A stretch of 64,000 nucleotides of DNA from Kingdonia uniflora (GCA_014058105.1 JACGCM010001245.1:186001-250000); one strand, 5' to 3'; shown: positions 45,099 to 57,327, counted from the stretch's first letter. Numbers and translations: made by a program. The notes: generated by a model not told the origin, from the sequence alone.

Positions 45099-48000
45099 TG
45101 CTAATCCAAATCAAAAAGTATTCGTCAATCTAGAGAGAGAGGTTGATGATCAATGGCTATCGAGGGATATCGACCCTCGATATCTGACAAACCTTAATTC
45201 AACAGTTCCCGACGCCGTTATTGTTTCTACAAATGTTTAACAACAGATGATAATTGAGAAGTATACCTATATTATTTAGACAGCCCAAACAACAAGCCCG
45301 AAAGTGAATAAATCACTTGAACCTTCCCTCGCCAAGGTTTTATTTTACACAAAACTAAAAATAAGTTGAACACTCAAAGCCCTTTTACATAATTATGTAC
45401 CAACGGTAAAAAGAAATAGTACCCTAATATCCTAAGTAACTCCCAAGTGCATCATTTAGATGATATCTTGAAGAAACTTAAACCTTTAATATGATTATAA
45501 TATTGTTGGACAAGTCAATACGATGCCCTATCCACAACAATGAAGAAAATAATAGCGGAAGGGAATGACATGTCTAAGTCCGATAAAGGTAGAAAGAACT
45601 AAAATTTAGCTAGCACCATGAACAAAATGATGAATGTGCGGTTGATGTTAAGTATGCAAGCCAGCTTACTATCCATGATTTTGTAACATAAGATCCTTCC
45701 ATTAGGCAATAATGAATAAGATAGTATCACTGCACGCAAAGAAACCAAAACCGACCCTTGATATTCAAGGTTCTTAAAAGCAATAGCAAAATCTAATGCA
45801 AAACACATGCTTTTAAACCATAAGAGAGGAAGAAGATAATATATACCAGAGCTGAACTCACTTTTCTAATATAAGCTTAGCATAAAACTCCAATGATGAC
45901 AATTCCAAATTATCCTCCAAATCATCCAAATCCTAATTGCTTATTCCAGAGCATCCCATAAAATCTTAGACATAATACTATCAATGATCAAGAGTACACA
46001 AATCACAATAATCTTATGATAAAACTATAATTGAAATTAACTAAAAACCTTGAGGGTATCTGTCTATACCTTTCCAATAAATGAGGAAGAGCCTCCTAGT
46101 CTTGATATGAGATCCACTAGAAGCTTACTTAAGTGTAGGTGATGAGTGTTTATAACACGGTTCCTTCCTTCGCAATCCAAACAATTAATCCCCCTCTACT
46201 TCCCGTTCCTACGCAATATCTACAACAAAACCAAGTAGAAGAACTCGAAATATTAACAAATAAGAAAGTATGAATATACTTTCAAAGTTAGAAAAAATAA
46301 GTAACTTCACATACTGAGCATCAAAGCCGATCCATTCCTCGATAACATCTCCCCACCAAGTCCCGATCCACAACCTATACACACAAAATCAAGAATTCCA
46401 TGTTAACTTTTAGAATCTATCATCGTTCCTTCACTTCACAATCTATATATATATAGTATCTACATTTAGCCCCTTCGGTTCACATATATTGAGAAGAAGC
46501 TGAAGAACCACATCATTAGACATGTCATGAAGCTCAATCGCTCTCCCTGAAAACTTCAACTTTTGATTCAAGCACCCAAAAGTAGAGCCATTAGAACTTA
46601 ATTATGGCCAAATTAAGCTGTATTCTAAACCAAATCAAAAAAGATTGAGATTAATTTTGTGGGATAAACTTACTTGAATCTTAACCATACGAGAAGATAA
46701 GTGTACTTACAAGTTTATTATAAAATATCACAGATATGCTTGAAACTCCTGCATCGAAAACATTTTTCTTTTCACCTCAAAACATCAAACAAAGCAAATT
46801 AATGGAGTAAGTAGAGGTATCGTGCAAACTAATTACATCAACCCTTGAAAATATCTCAAGGATCCCCATAATAAATTTAGAAATTATAACCAAAGCGGTT
46901 TAAAATTACCAAATCTTCGAGTTGAGAGAGAGAGAGAAAGAATTGTCAAGCTAATTAATCTTTGAATCGACTCGTTCTAGAGTTTTCTGAGAAGATGCAA
47001 AGCAAGAAAAAAAATCAGGTTTCATTCCTTGGTATAAACGAAGTGTTAAACTAGTATTACCGCTAAACAGTAGGGAGACCGACGTGATGTTATTTTAAAA
47101 TCCAAAAAGGTGTGCCTTCGGTACTACACCTCTTTTGCTTTGAAACTTATTCAATTTCACAAGAAAATTTGCAATTAGTAGATTTTACAAAAAAATTGGC
47201 AACACTTCCCCAATTTTACAATGTTGGATTGGCAACACTAAAATTGTTTTTGTAAAAATCTACCAACAATAAAATTGGCAACACTTCCCTAATAATTACA
47301 ATGTTGGCCACATTACATTTTGACCTGAATCTGATATATAAACGCACAAACAAAGTTGTCTAACAATGGCAATCGAAGCTAATTTTGTTTTAACTTAAAT
47401 CAGAAGTATGGAGACACGGTTCTAAAATAGTAACAATGGCATTTCTAACTACCAATTCTCAAGTAGACACTATAATATGATTCCTACAAACTATACTAAC
47501 ATGATTCATCATTTAACAACGCTATTTTAGACCAATTTTAGAACCCTAGGTATAGGAAAATATTTCAATCAAAACCTTAAATAAAGAAGATGATAAACCC
47601 TAGATAAGAGCAATGAATCAAAAATAAGAGATTGGAGTAGAAGAGCTTACCAAAGACGAGATTGACTGAAACCTTAAAAGCTTTGCGAAATCAAGCACTC
47701 CAAGTCGCCATTAGAGAGAGAATCACAGAAGAAGTCATGTTTGTAATTGAGAGAGTGAGATTTAGAGAGAAGGAGAAGAGGGCTTGGAGAGATCGAGTGA
47801 GTGAGAGAGGAGAAATGAATGGAAGATTATAACTTTAACCTTGTCTATTAAAAATTATAGGGCCATTTTTAACAATAAACACGAATAATCATCAGATGTT
47901 GACGTCAGATTGCCCTTTGCTCTCCATATCTAATGTAAAAAAGACCTCCTCACGTCGGTCTTGACAAGATGAGAGGGAGATTCTTCTATAGATTTTTGCA

Positions 48001-48301
48001 GAGTAGAAATTCTAGACTATGTGAGAGAGAAGGGAATCGGAAGAGAGGAGGGATAGACAACTCAAAAGAGTATTTTATGCTCTTAAGACTCAATTTATAA
48101 TACGACATAAGCAAATGTTGCAAGCCATTTAAAGCTCAACTGCTATTTGTGTCGTAAATCGAGAAAACATTTTTTGATAAATATGACATATTCATTCATT
48201 TACGTTATATATATGTCAAAAACTTGATTAGTTTTAAGACAATTATTAATATTGTTAATGGTTGTGCACAAATGTCGCTAATAACCCTTTTTCACATAGT
48301 A

Positions 48302-49968
48302 AAATGGCCTAGCTCCCTTATCAAAGAGGGAGACAAAATCCTTAGAAACTACATCTGGACTGGAGACCCAACAAAAAGGAAGGGGGTGACGCTGGAATGG
48401 GATAAGGTATGTAAACCGACTAAGGAAGGGGGACTTGGAATACGTAGTCTGGGTGAAGTCAACAAAGCTATGCTTGACAAACTTTACTGGGTTTTTCAAC
48501 AAGGAACAGAGGAATGGACAAAATATCTCAAATATAAATTTAGTAGCAAGAGCAGGGATATAATTCGATATTATAAGCCGTCGACATTATGGAAAGGAAT
48601 ACAAATCAGAGCGACCTGTTCGAAAACACATATAGGATGGCTCATTGGTGACGGACACCTGAGCAACAGAAATCCTACTCATGGAACATATTGATATGCC
48701 TTGTCACTTATGGAAAAATGCAAAGCTAGGCTCAGCGATTTTATTAATCCACAAGGATGGCATTTCCCTAGTGACATATTGGTTCTACTGCTGGAACTAG
48801 GAATCAGCATACATAACATCCAATGCAACCCCAGTTCCCATGATACTATGATCTGGAAACCCGACATCCAAGAAGTTTTCTCCACCAATAATGCCTATGA
48901 AACACTGCGCAGCAAGGAAGACTCGGCATGGTGGCGAAAATATGTCTGGAGATAACCATTCACCCAAGATTGGGAGGCTTTGCATGGCGATTACTGAACC
49001 ATTTACTCCCTATGGACGACGCCATAATGAAGAGAGGCGTCTCTATTGTGTCAGTATGCCACCAATGCCATAACGCTTTAGAAACGGAGTCTCACACCTT
49101 ATTGCGGTGCCCTTTCGCAACCTCCCTCTGGCAAAAGGCTACGACATGCTTTGCGTATACACCTATCACCCCATCAGACAACTGGAAAACCATACTAGAG
49201 AGAGGAAATACATCTAGCCCATAGATTTATGATCTCTAGGTGGCCATGGTTTTTACAACATGCAGCAACATTTAGAAAGCTTGAAACAAATGGAGACTTG
49301 ATGGAATCAAAACCCCTATCCTGCAAACTACGATACACATCCTGACTGACATCACAGATGACTCTCTCATCTCCAAAAATATAATGAACAACACCATTTA
49401 GGACCTCAGGATCATCAAGGGGCTTCACGTTCAGTGCAAACCGAGATTAGACAACAACATAGAGAGTAGTAAATGGGGGCTTCCTAATCAAGACAAGGTA
49501 AAAATATTTTATGATGGATCGGCTCAAGGTAATCCTGGGGAAGCAGGCATAGGCATCATCTACAGGAACAATAAAAGGGAAGCCATGGGCACATATAGTA
49601 AATTTATTGGGCAAGCTACGAACTTCATTGCTGAGATTACTTCAATGATATCAGGGGTTCACAAAGCTGTAACACAAGGGTGGAAAAGAGTGTGGGTAGT
49701 TTCCGACTCGACTACTGCAATTAAAGCTTTCATCAAAGACAAAATACCCTGGACACTTAAAACTGCTTGGGAACTAATCATCCCCCACCTTCTGCAAATC
49801 CGATTCAGTCATCTATAGCGGGAATACAACTTCTTGGCAGATCAAATTGAAAGGAGAGGGTCAAACCCAAACCAACCAGTAGAAGAATGGACAAATAGCA
49901 AACTGGGATACTTACAAAATATCGAAGATCATGTTACGGAATATTTCCGAGTCAGGACATCACGCTAA
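48302..49968 (+). pseudogene. LINE ORF2, C-terminal part (zf-RVT and RNase H)
   Basis: Resumes K-W-P-S-S-L-I-K-E-G with the thumb-region sequence R-N-Y-I-W-T-G-D-P and G-G-L-G-I-R-S-L. A zf-RVT domain follows at about 48960-49140 (F-A-W-R-L-L-N-H, C-H-Q-C-H, H-T-L-L-R-C-P). The RNase H lies at 49490-49968 with Y-D-G-S-A-Q-G-N-P-G, E-I-T-S-M-I, V-S-D-S-T-T and F-L-A-D-Q; the catalytic D-E-D-D set is recognisable. Stops at about 48692, 48953, 49222 and 49816 break it. An RNase H at the ORF2 end is typical of a plant L1 subgroup. Confidence 0.88.
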
Positions 49969-50089
49969 AATGGATGCATAATCAGTATGAGTGAAAAACC
50001 ACTCGAACAAAGTAGGAGACCGGTCGAACGAAGTGGGCTATTTCTTACCAAATGTTGAGTCAGACGTCAAACTGGAAGGCTGGACGCTT

Positions 50090-50302
50090 TTATTCGAATA
50101 GATTCCTTTTCTGTTCGAATAAATTCTAGACTGCCTATTGTATTCGAATAGATTTATTCTTTGTTCGAATATAATTTAGGCTGGGCTATTTTATTCCAAT
50201 AGAATCTTCTCTATTCGAATGCATTTTAGACTGGGTAGTTTTATTTGAATAGAATAATATTCTATTCGAATAGATTATTCTATTCAAACAGTGCGTGTTT
50301 TA
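50090..50302 (+). repeat. TTCGAA palindrome array 3 (LINE 3' UTR)
   Basis: About ten units of the ATTCGAATAGA / GTTCGAATA type are separated by 15-30 bp, with AGACTGG spacers repeated, ending CTATTCAAACAGTGCGTGTTTTA. The array is the same kind, with the same orientation and the same end sequence, as at 14678-14908 and 22768-23130. Confidence 0.82.
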
Positions 50303-50411
50303 GCTTCTTTTTGGCAATTTTAAGAGCAGTTTTGTCCTTATTTTGTAATTCCTTGTAATTATGCTTCCGTTAATATAAAATTCTAAAAAATTTACAAAAA
50401 AAATAATGGTA

Positions 50412-50697
50412 TAAGAATTTGGAAAATCGCCTTCAGAGGGCGAGAGCGAATATCTCTGAGGCGGCTATACCCGAGGCATCGCACTCAGAATTGGTGATGG
50501 CGGTGATCACCTATTTGGTAGAAGAGGTAAAATGGCTTGTGTCAGAGAGGAATACCTTGTATGACTGTTTATTAGAAAGGGGATGTATATGCAGAGCTGA
50601 TATAGATCGAGGAAATTACATGAACTCCCTAGAAATAGAGTTTGGCTCTCAACCTGCTGAATTGGTAGAATATGGCAGGATTGCTGTAATTATCTGA
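50412..50697 (+). pseudogene. aORF3 of element B, C-terminal end
   Basis: Beyond the LINE the frame Y-K-N-L-E-N-R-L-Q-R-A-R-A-N-I is open to TGA at 50695-50697. It continues the coiled coil from F-D-R-K-N at 38516, then becomes less coil-like (V-S-E-R-N-T-L-Y-D-C, R-G-C-I-C-R-A). This would be the end of the aORF3 protein. The sense pol of the element starts about 0.8 kb further on, in the opposite direction. Confidence 0.6.
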
Positions 50698-50827
50698 GCT
50701 CGAGAATTTATGGCTGGTCGTACTTCTGTAGTGGGAGAAAGCATAACTGACCTCCCCGCAACAAAAAAGAATCCATTGTAGTTATTGTATATGTAACCTA
50801 AAAAAAGTATCTGTCGTAGACATATTG

Positions 50828-51430
50828 AGAGATGAAAGCTAGTTTTACATTTGCTTTATCTTATGTCTGGTAGAGCTCCTCAATTGAAAACTAGTATTAT
50901 CTTTGTTTTAATCTTAAAAATTTTGTAGAGTCAGCCAAATCAAGTATTATCCTTTCTTTAACTGGTATGATGTCGCAGCCATATTGACTGAGATAAAAGC
51001 TAGTTTTACCTTTACTTTATCTAATGTTTGGTAGAGCTCCTCAATTAAAAATTAGTATTACCTTTGTTTTAATCTCAGAAATTTAATAGAGTCAGCCAAA
51101 TCAAGTATTATCCTTGATTTAACTGGTATGATGTCGCAACCATATTAAGTGAGATGAAAGCTAGTTTTACCTTTACTTTATTTTATGTATGGTAGAGCTC
51201 CTCAATTGAAAACCAGTATTACTTTTGTTTAACTCTCAAAAATTTAGTAGAGTCAGTCAAATCAAGTGTTATCTTGGCTTTAAGTGGTATAAAGGTCGAT
51301 TGAAATCTAGTATTACCTATGTTTTAATCTATAAAATTTAGTAGAGTCACTCAAATCAAGTGTTATCCTTATTTTAACTGGTATAAAGGTCGATTGAAAA
51401 CTAGTATTACCTATGCTTGAATCTATGTAT
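50828..51430 (-). repeat. Tandem repeat array, 161-bp unit
   Basis: The marker GCTAGTTTTAC starts at 50838, 50999 and 51160, exactly 161 bp apart. The units also share TGGTAGAGCTCCTCAATT and AGTCAGCCAAATCAAGT. Two shorter derived units of about 94 bp follow (marker AAGGTCGATTG at 51292 and 51386). The array lies between the end of pol and the antisense gene aORF3. Tandem arrays in the 3' region are known in the Retand group of the Tat lineage. Confidence 0.85.
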
Positions 51431-51539
51431 TGTCTACGAAGTAGAGAGATGTGTGGGGAAAAAACTTAGAAGTTTTCATTGAATAGAAATGGATATACAT
51501 TGGATGAAGATGGAAATCTCACTTTTGGAATGAGAAAGC

Positions 51540-52920
51540 GAGAAATTGAAATGGAGTAGTAAAAGAATTAACGATAGTACCGTTTCAATCGCCTAGTGTT
51601 CCAAGGATTTGAGATGTGAACTCACTCTTCTGTCATAAGGTAATATGATCCCAGGTCTGAGAGACCTGTTATAAGGAATGGACCCTCTTAATTTTCTACC
51701 AGTTTCCCAATATGAGGCTTATCTGTATTGAAGGATTTCTCTGAAGACGAGATCGTAGATTTGGAAGGTACGGCTTCTGACTCGTTTATTGTAAAAACTG
51801 GCCAGTATATGGTGATATCGACCAAGGCTAGCGATGGCACGTTCCCTAGTTTTATCGAACCAATTAAGGTTGTAGGCCAATTCAAACTTATTTTCTTCAT
51901 CAGTTATCTCGTGATCTTTGACTGGATGATGGTATTCTGAGGGAATGGTAGCTTCAATCCCATAGGAAAGGAGGAACGGTGTGCAGCCAGTTGATTAACC
52001 TAGAGTGGTACGATATGCTTATAAGATATGAGGAAGTTCTCGAACCCAGTTTCCTTTTTTTGTGAATAAAAGCCTTTTCTTGAGTCCATCCGTGATGGTT
52101 TTGTTGGTGATTTTGGTTTGGCCATTGCTTTGAGGGTAGTAGGGATTGGATAGTGAGTGGATGATATTGTGTTGGTTGAGGAAAGCTAGAACTTTTTCTC
52201 CAACGAATTATTGTCTATAATCAATACGAATTAGGTGGAGACATCCAAACTGAGTAATGATGTATTCCCAAATAAATGAGATGACCTCTTCTTCTTTGGT
52301 TCAACAGAGTAGAACTACCTCTACCCATTTTGTAAAATAATCTGTAGCTATGAGTAGGTCTCGGCGGTTACCTAGAGGATTAGGAAATTCACCGACAAGA
52401 TCGAGCACCCATCTTTTGAATGGCCAAAACACCTTGATTGTATGTAGTTCGAGCACTGGGGAGCGTATCATTTGCCCATGTCGTTGACATATATCTCATT
52501 TACATGAGCACTATTTAGCTTGCTTGCGCATGCCCGGCTAGAATACTCCTTGTATAATGGCTCTATTTCCGAGTGATCGACCTGCGACATGGAAGCCACA
52601 AGTCCCTTCATGTAAATCCTGGAACATCACTTCTACTTTCTTTCTGGAGAGGCCCTTGAGGTAAGGCCCCGTGACTGAACGACGTTATAAGGAACTATTT
52701 TAATTTGTGTAGCGCTTTGAGTTGTTGATCAGCTGTCGGCGCTCCTTTAGATCTATTTGAAGTGGTCCATTACATTTATTGTCGATACCGAGGTAGTTTA
52801 GGAAGGACTTTCGCCAATCATCGTCTTCCCTTATATCGCCCCCAGTATTGATCGTGCATACAGAAATACGATCAATGTTGGGGGTTAAAATTATTTCGAT
52901 CTGGAGATATCGAGCTTCTA
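51540..52920 (-). pseudogene. Integrase of element B
   Basis: On the minus strand: D-L-H-E-G-T-C-G-F-H near 52620, a damaged zinc region near 52510, and core block W-V-L-D-L-V-G near 52410. The second Asp block R-I-D-Y-R-Q is cut by a stop near 52210. The third block S-N-G-Q-T-K lies near 52110, where Gln-Val-Glu/Gln-Thr-Glu is expected, so the catalytic Glu reads Lys. The C-terminal A-S-Y-G-K-L region is near 51700. Inactive. Confidence 0.78.
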
Positions 52921-55200
52921 TTCCCAAGACCCCGGATAGATATGCCAAGGAATCGGCATGTCTATTTTCACCTCAAGGAAGATAATTAAGAGTTGCTTGC
53001 GTAAACTTGCTCATCCTATCTACAAAGAGGGCTGCGTATTTGATCATTTTGTCATTCTTTTTGTATTGCCCTGAGTAATGGTAGACGATGAGTAGTAAAT
53101 CTGTGCAAACTAAGAGTTCTAGAATACCGAGCTCAAGTGCGAGGTCGAGTCCATGAATGAGAGCTTTGTATTCAGTTATATTGTTGGAGGCTTCAAAATC
53201 TAAGTGGATTGATTTCTCAATTCTGTTATTGGAAGAGGTAATCAGTACAATTCCAATTCATGATTCTGCAGGTTCTGCCGAACCATGTGTGGCAAGTCTT
53301 CACCCTTTCCTTGTAATCTATTCAGCTCGCTCGTCAAATGCTTTGGGGGTGGATCTTCTATAATTTACTCTGCAAGGTCAGGATCGTGTTCTTCCCACTC
53401 GGGATCTTCCACTGGAAAATTAGTGAGAACATCGGCAACGGCCTGACCCTTTTTGGAATGATGTTGTTCGAACTTTATATCATGTTCTCCCAAACTTACT
53501 GACCATTATTGCACTCTCCTTAATTTTTCATTTTTGGATAGAAGCTCCCGAAGTAGGTAGTTCGTCATGACTTTGACTGAATGAGCTTGGAAGTAGTACT
53601 TGAGTTTCAGTGAAGTGTCAACAAGAGTTAGAAAAAGTCCCTTATCTTTAGAATACCTCATTTCCGCCGGAGTGAGGGGCTGATGAAGTTGGCTTCTCAA
53701 TATTCCCTTTAAGTCGAATGATAACCGAGCTGATTGAAGTAGCTGCAACTGCTAGGTTGATAATTAGTTCCTCATTAATATTGGGGTGCTCATTATGGGA
53801 GACCTCCCGAAATAGGTTTTGAGATCCTGAAAAGCTGTTTTGCATTCTGATGTCCATTGAACCTCTGTATTTGGCTAAACTTTTCCTTGTTTGGTATAAC
53901 TGTAGAGTAGTAGGAACAGCCAACGATAGTGGTCTGAAGATTTTGAAATGAATCTATTGATAGCAGCAATCATGCCAGCAAGTTTCTGTACGTCTTTCAT
54001 CATTTTTAGAGATGGCATATTGAGGAGAGCCTGAATCTAATCTGGATCGGACTCAATCCCTTTCGTGCTAATGAGATGGCTGAGAAATTAACTTAAATGT
54101 ACTTTAAATTGACACTTATCAGGATTGAGACGCATCCTATAAGATTGAAAAATGTTGAATATTGCGTTAAGATCTGTAATGTGGTTGGTGGATTGTATTC
54201 TCTTGCACAAGAGATTGTCAATGTAAACTTCCACAACTTTCTAAAGATATTCTTTGAACATAGTTGTCATCAACCGCTGATAAGTCACGCTTGTATTTTT
54301 TAGTCAGATGGGCATAACTTTGTAGCAGTAAAGTCCCCTTTCAGTGATGAAAGTGGTCTTTTCTTGATCTTCTTCCAAGAATAGAATCTGATTGTATCTA
54401 GAAGTAGTGTCCATAATAGATAGGAGTCTGTGACCTGCTGTGGAATCAAGAATTTGATAAATATTAGGAAGAGGGAAACTGTCATTTGGAGTATGTTTGT
54501 TTAGATCGATTAAATCTACATAAACTTATACTTTTCCATTTTCTTTGGGATAGCGACGAAGTTGGATATCCAATCTGGATATTTGTTTTCTCAAATGAAT
54601 CCCACTTTGATTAATTTCTTAATTTCCATGTTAACTTCATCGCGAAGTCGAGGTGACAGTCATTGTTATTTCCGTTTGACCGCTGTGGCATTGATGTTGA
54701 TCGCCAATTTATGACATGCCTTCGCCGGATCGACCCCAAGCATCTTTTTGAAAGTTCATACAAAAATGTCTCGATTTAGTCGAAAGAATTAAATGAAAGC
54801 ATCATTATCATGTTGAACCAGCTTAGTACCGATTAAAGTACCTCTACTAGGTCCATCAATGTTGATGTATTCTGTAGGCTCTTCTATGGATGGCTGATCA
54901 AGATGATTAGCTTTCTGTAATTGCTATGCAGCGTATCTATCAGAGGTATCTAGAATTACTGAGATGATATTTTCATAAGCTCGAGAAAGCTTTTGACTAC
55001 CCTTGATTTCATAAATACCGGCATTGTGTTTGAAGCTGAATGTTTAATGATAAGTGGACGCGATTGCTTCTATGTTGTGAATCCAGCAGCGGCCCATAAT
55101 CCTGAGATAACGAGATTTGGCATTGATTACGTAGAAGATGATGTCGATGGTGGCTGGTCCTGCGGTAATAGGTAAGATGATCTTGCCTACTCAATCCCAT
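52921..55200 (-). pseudogene. pol: Reverse transcriptase and both RNase H domains of element B
   Basis: The RT spans about 54640-53980: Y-P-D-W-I-S-N-F-V-A-I-P-K-K, F-P-L-P-N-I-Y near 54470, and the catalytic block Y-I-D-N near 54220, where Y-I-D-D is expected, so one catalytic Asp is lost. The Ty3-type RNase H follows to about 53390 (T-P-A-E-M-R-Y-S-K). The archaeal-type RNase H is at about 53390-52930, with E-A-S-N-N-I-T-E-Y-K-A-L-I-H-G near 53170. The dual RNase H places the element in the Tat lineage. Stops are frequent. Confidence 0.85.
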
Positions 55201-56626
55201 TTGGTCGATAGTGCTTTAAAAGAGAATTTAAATACCGTTTCCAGTATCAATCATCATTGTGTGCATGACAAACTTCTTCATCTTGAGCATTATGACTAAT
55301 GCATCATGATGTGGAAACTTGACATGACTAATGTCATAATCTTCAAATGAGATCCCAAGGTAGCGATTGCTTGACTCAAGTAGAAGCTTGGCTTCCTTAT
55401 CTTGAGGTGTGAGATCGCAGTATTCAAACAATCTCATGCGCTTGAATCTGCTAGAGCTAGTGATCTGATGGATTTCGATTATGTTGTTGTGGTGCATATG
55501 GTAAAGATGATTTTCCTCAACTTGATCTTCAACCTGAACAACTACAAACTACTTCTTATAGCTGCCATCCTTGTACGCTTCCAGGTTGATAATATATTCA
55601 AACATTTGTCCCTCCTTAAAAATGTATTCCAACAACTTCTGTAAAGCATAGAAATTATTAGTAGAATGATGGTTTACCTTATGATGCATGTCGTAAAGGC
55701 TATTCTCGATTGGTTCCAAATGTTGAGAGAGACGAAAGAGCTTATCCTTGGAGAGTCTTCAGGTAAAGAGTGAAACCACCTGAGTGGTACTTCCTGTAGA
55801 CTTGTTGCGAACAAACGGCAAAGGATGTGGTTGAGATTAGAATATAACCCCAATGAATCACGGTATTGTTGAATGTGCTCCTTTGGATCGGTGCCCTTGT
55901 ATTTGCAAATTTTTAGAGTATGGAAACCTTTCGATATTTCCATATCGAATAGATTTTTGGCAATTGGACTTCCTAGTAACTTGGTAAGGTCATCTGTAAT
56001 GCTCAGAACTTAGGCCTTGATTAACTCATTAATACACTGATCCATGTGCTCTTGTGTGACATATTAACGTGTCGGTTGAGTGGTTTGATGAGGAGGTAGA
56101 GGAGGGTAAGTACTGGTTCCCTCACTCAAATGATCACGTGCTAGAAGTCGAGATTGAGGTCATTGTTCTTCCTCCTAACGTATAGAAAATTGGTAACCTC
56201 GGCTTAACTCAGACTAAACTTTACCACCCAAATGAATGGAAGGTCGAGGTTTGTGTTAAATATTTCTGGAAATAGCTTTGATGGTGGCTCCTGAGGTCCC
56301 AACCTTTCGCACAGAAAAACCAAGGAAGTTTCTGGCAATTAATCGCAATCTCTTGTTGGAGGAGTCTACTAAGTATTTTGTAGAGCCTGCAAGGTAGTCT
56401 ACATTGCTGTTATCTGGTCTTCATGTCATTTGAATGCTGCCAAATGAGCTAATCACTCGGCTTTGAGCTCCTTCACACGAAGCTCTCGGTCAAGAGTCAA
56501 TTGACGTTCGATCTCATTGCATTTCTCTATTTTGGCGTTGAGATTCGCCCATAGCTTTGTAAGTTGTTTCGGCTCAACAAAAAGATTGAGCTGGATTCTG
56601 GTTGCTGGTCGTCTAGAATTGACCAT
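55201..56626 (-). pseudogene. gag: Gag and protease of element B
   Basis: The frame opens at ATG 56626 (M-V-N-S-R-R-P-A-T-R) with a helical N-terminus (K-I-E-K-C-N-E-I-E-R-Q-L). The gag core (I-C-K-Y-K-G-T, H-I-Q-Q-Y-R-D-S-L, L-R-W-F-H-S-L-P) is at 55950-55750. The protease lies near 55250, with the active site M-I-D-T-G-N where M-I-D-T-G-S is usual, followed by a stop. Many stops elsewhere. Confidence 0.82.
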
Positions 56627-56686
56627 GATTAAAATTTACAGTAGAGTTAAAGTATGCCTAAGGATATCGTGGAAATGTAATCTTTT

Positions 56687-56703
56687 CCACAGACGGTGCC
56701 AAA
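56687..56703 (-). other. Primer binding site of element B
   Basis: Read on minus: TTTGGCACCGTCTGTGG directly after the LTR end CATTACA. It is the same type as the PBS at 1896-1911 and fixes the element's sense as minus. Confidence 0.85.
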
Positions 56704-57327
56704 TGTAATGGCCTAATTTTTGTAAGCTCGAGATGGCTTGGAATTAGCTTTTACACCAATATTTTATGACAAAATCTAATTTAAAAAAAGAAAGATGACA
56801 GAGGTGATTTAGTATGGAAAACCTCTGAATAGGTAAAAAACCATTACCTCAATTTAAGGATTTTCGTAATAATAAATTGTATTGCTTGAGGCTGATATCT
56901 TATTAAAAGTGATCTCTGGACTAAGAAATACTTAAATCTTGTGAATAAGAAGTTTTGGATGTTTTTGAGAATTTAGAAAATACAGTTTTTTTGGTGATTT
57001 CTCGTGTATTTTTCTGGTTTTTTATCTCTTCTAGAACTTTTTCTTTATATAGGCCTTCTTCATAGTTCTTCATTGTGCTGAAGCACGTTCTCCAAACAAT
57101 GTGGTTAGTAGCGGTTGACTGAGTAACTGTTGAATTTGTGAGAGATAGGTATATTTGACTTGTTCAGCCTTTTCTGTTTCTGCCCGACCCATATTCTTCA
57201 TCAGTTCATGGAGTATGTGGCAATGCAGACTGTTGAAGTCGTATGTAAAATGTGTGGGTCTGATATGGAGGTAATTCAAACTGGAGACAGCTCGATTTGG
57301 GGTTAGATCGAGAGGTAGGCCCCTACG
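56704..57327 (-). repeat. 5' LTR of element B
   Basis: Matches 18367-18979, with the sense-strand TATA box CTATATAAAG at about 57045. The outer end reads CCTACG, with the terminal A changed, and is followed by CTAGT. Confidence 0.92.

Larger units (their letters stand above)
43002..48301. mobile_element. Non-autonomous CACTA transposon carrying gene fragments
   Basis: Left end CACTACATGAAAAATGG; the right end read inward is TACTATGTGAAAAAGGG, so the last base of the right CACTA is mutated. The 3-bp duplication AAA (42999-43001, 48302-48304) is exact, and excision restores the LINE frame (A-V-Y | K-W-P). Subterminal repeats of the TGTCGTT/AACGACA type occur at least eight times in 43040-43340 and again near 48090-48290. 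No transposase is recognised, so it would depend on an autonomous En/Spm-type element. It carries a porin gene fragment and a tRNA-like sequence. Internal AT-rich DNA at 45241-48000 shows no gene; a TTGGCAACACT motif repeats at 47190-47300. Confidence 0.88.
38530..50411 (+). mobile_element. L1-type LINE, interrupted by a CACTA element
   Basis: The order is 5' region, ORF1 (DUF4283 and zinc knuckle), ORF2 (endonuclease, RT, zf-RVT, RNase H), 3' UTR and an A-rich tail (ACAAAAAAAA at about 50394-50403). It sits in aORF3 of element B. Flanks TAAGAACTGTAAAA (38516-38529) and TAAGAATTTGGAAAA (50412-50426) look like a diverged target duplication of about 14 bp. Joining them at this site brings K-N of the left part to K-N of the right part of aORF3. 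Without the CACTA insert it is about 6.6 kb, a full-length size. Many stops make it inactive. Confidence 0.85.
18367..57327 (-). mobile_element. Element B: Tat-lineage retrotransposon spread over 39 kb by nested insertions
   Basis: LTRs of 613 and 624 bp sit at the two ends and are flanked by the same 5-bp duplication CTAGT (18362-18366 and 57328-57332), so all between them is one insertion. The sense strand is minus: a PBS adjoins the right LTR, gag and pol run from 56626 to about 51540, and a PPT adjoins the left LTR. Without the solo LTR, Athila and LINE/CACTA insertions its own length is about 14 kb. The 3' half carries aORF1-3 in antisense. It is inserted in LTR D. Confidence 0.9.

Noticed and set aside
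45241..48000. Further captured genes in the CACTA interior
   Set aside because: No frame or exon-like block with recognisable residues was found on either strand. A database search could still reveal short exons.
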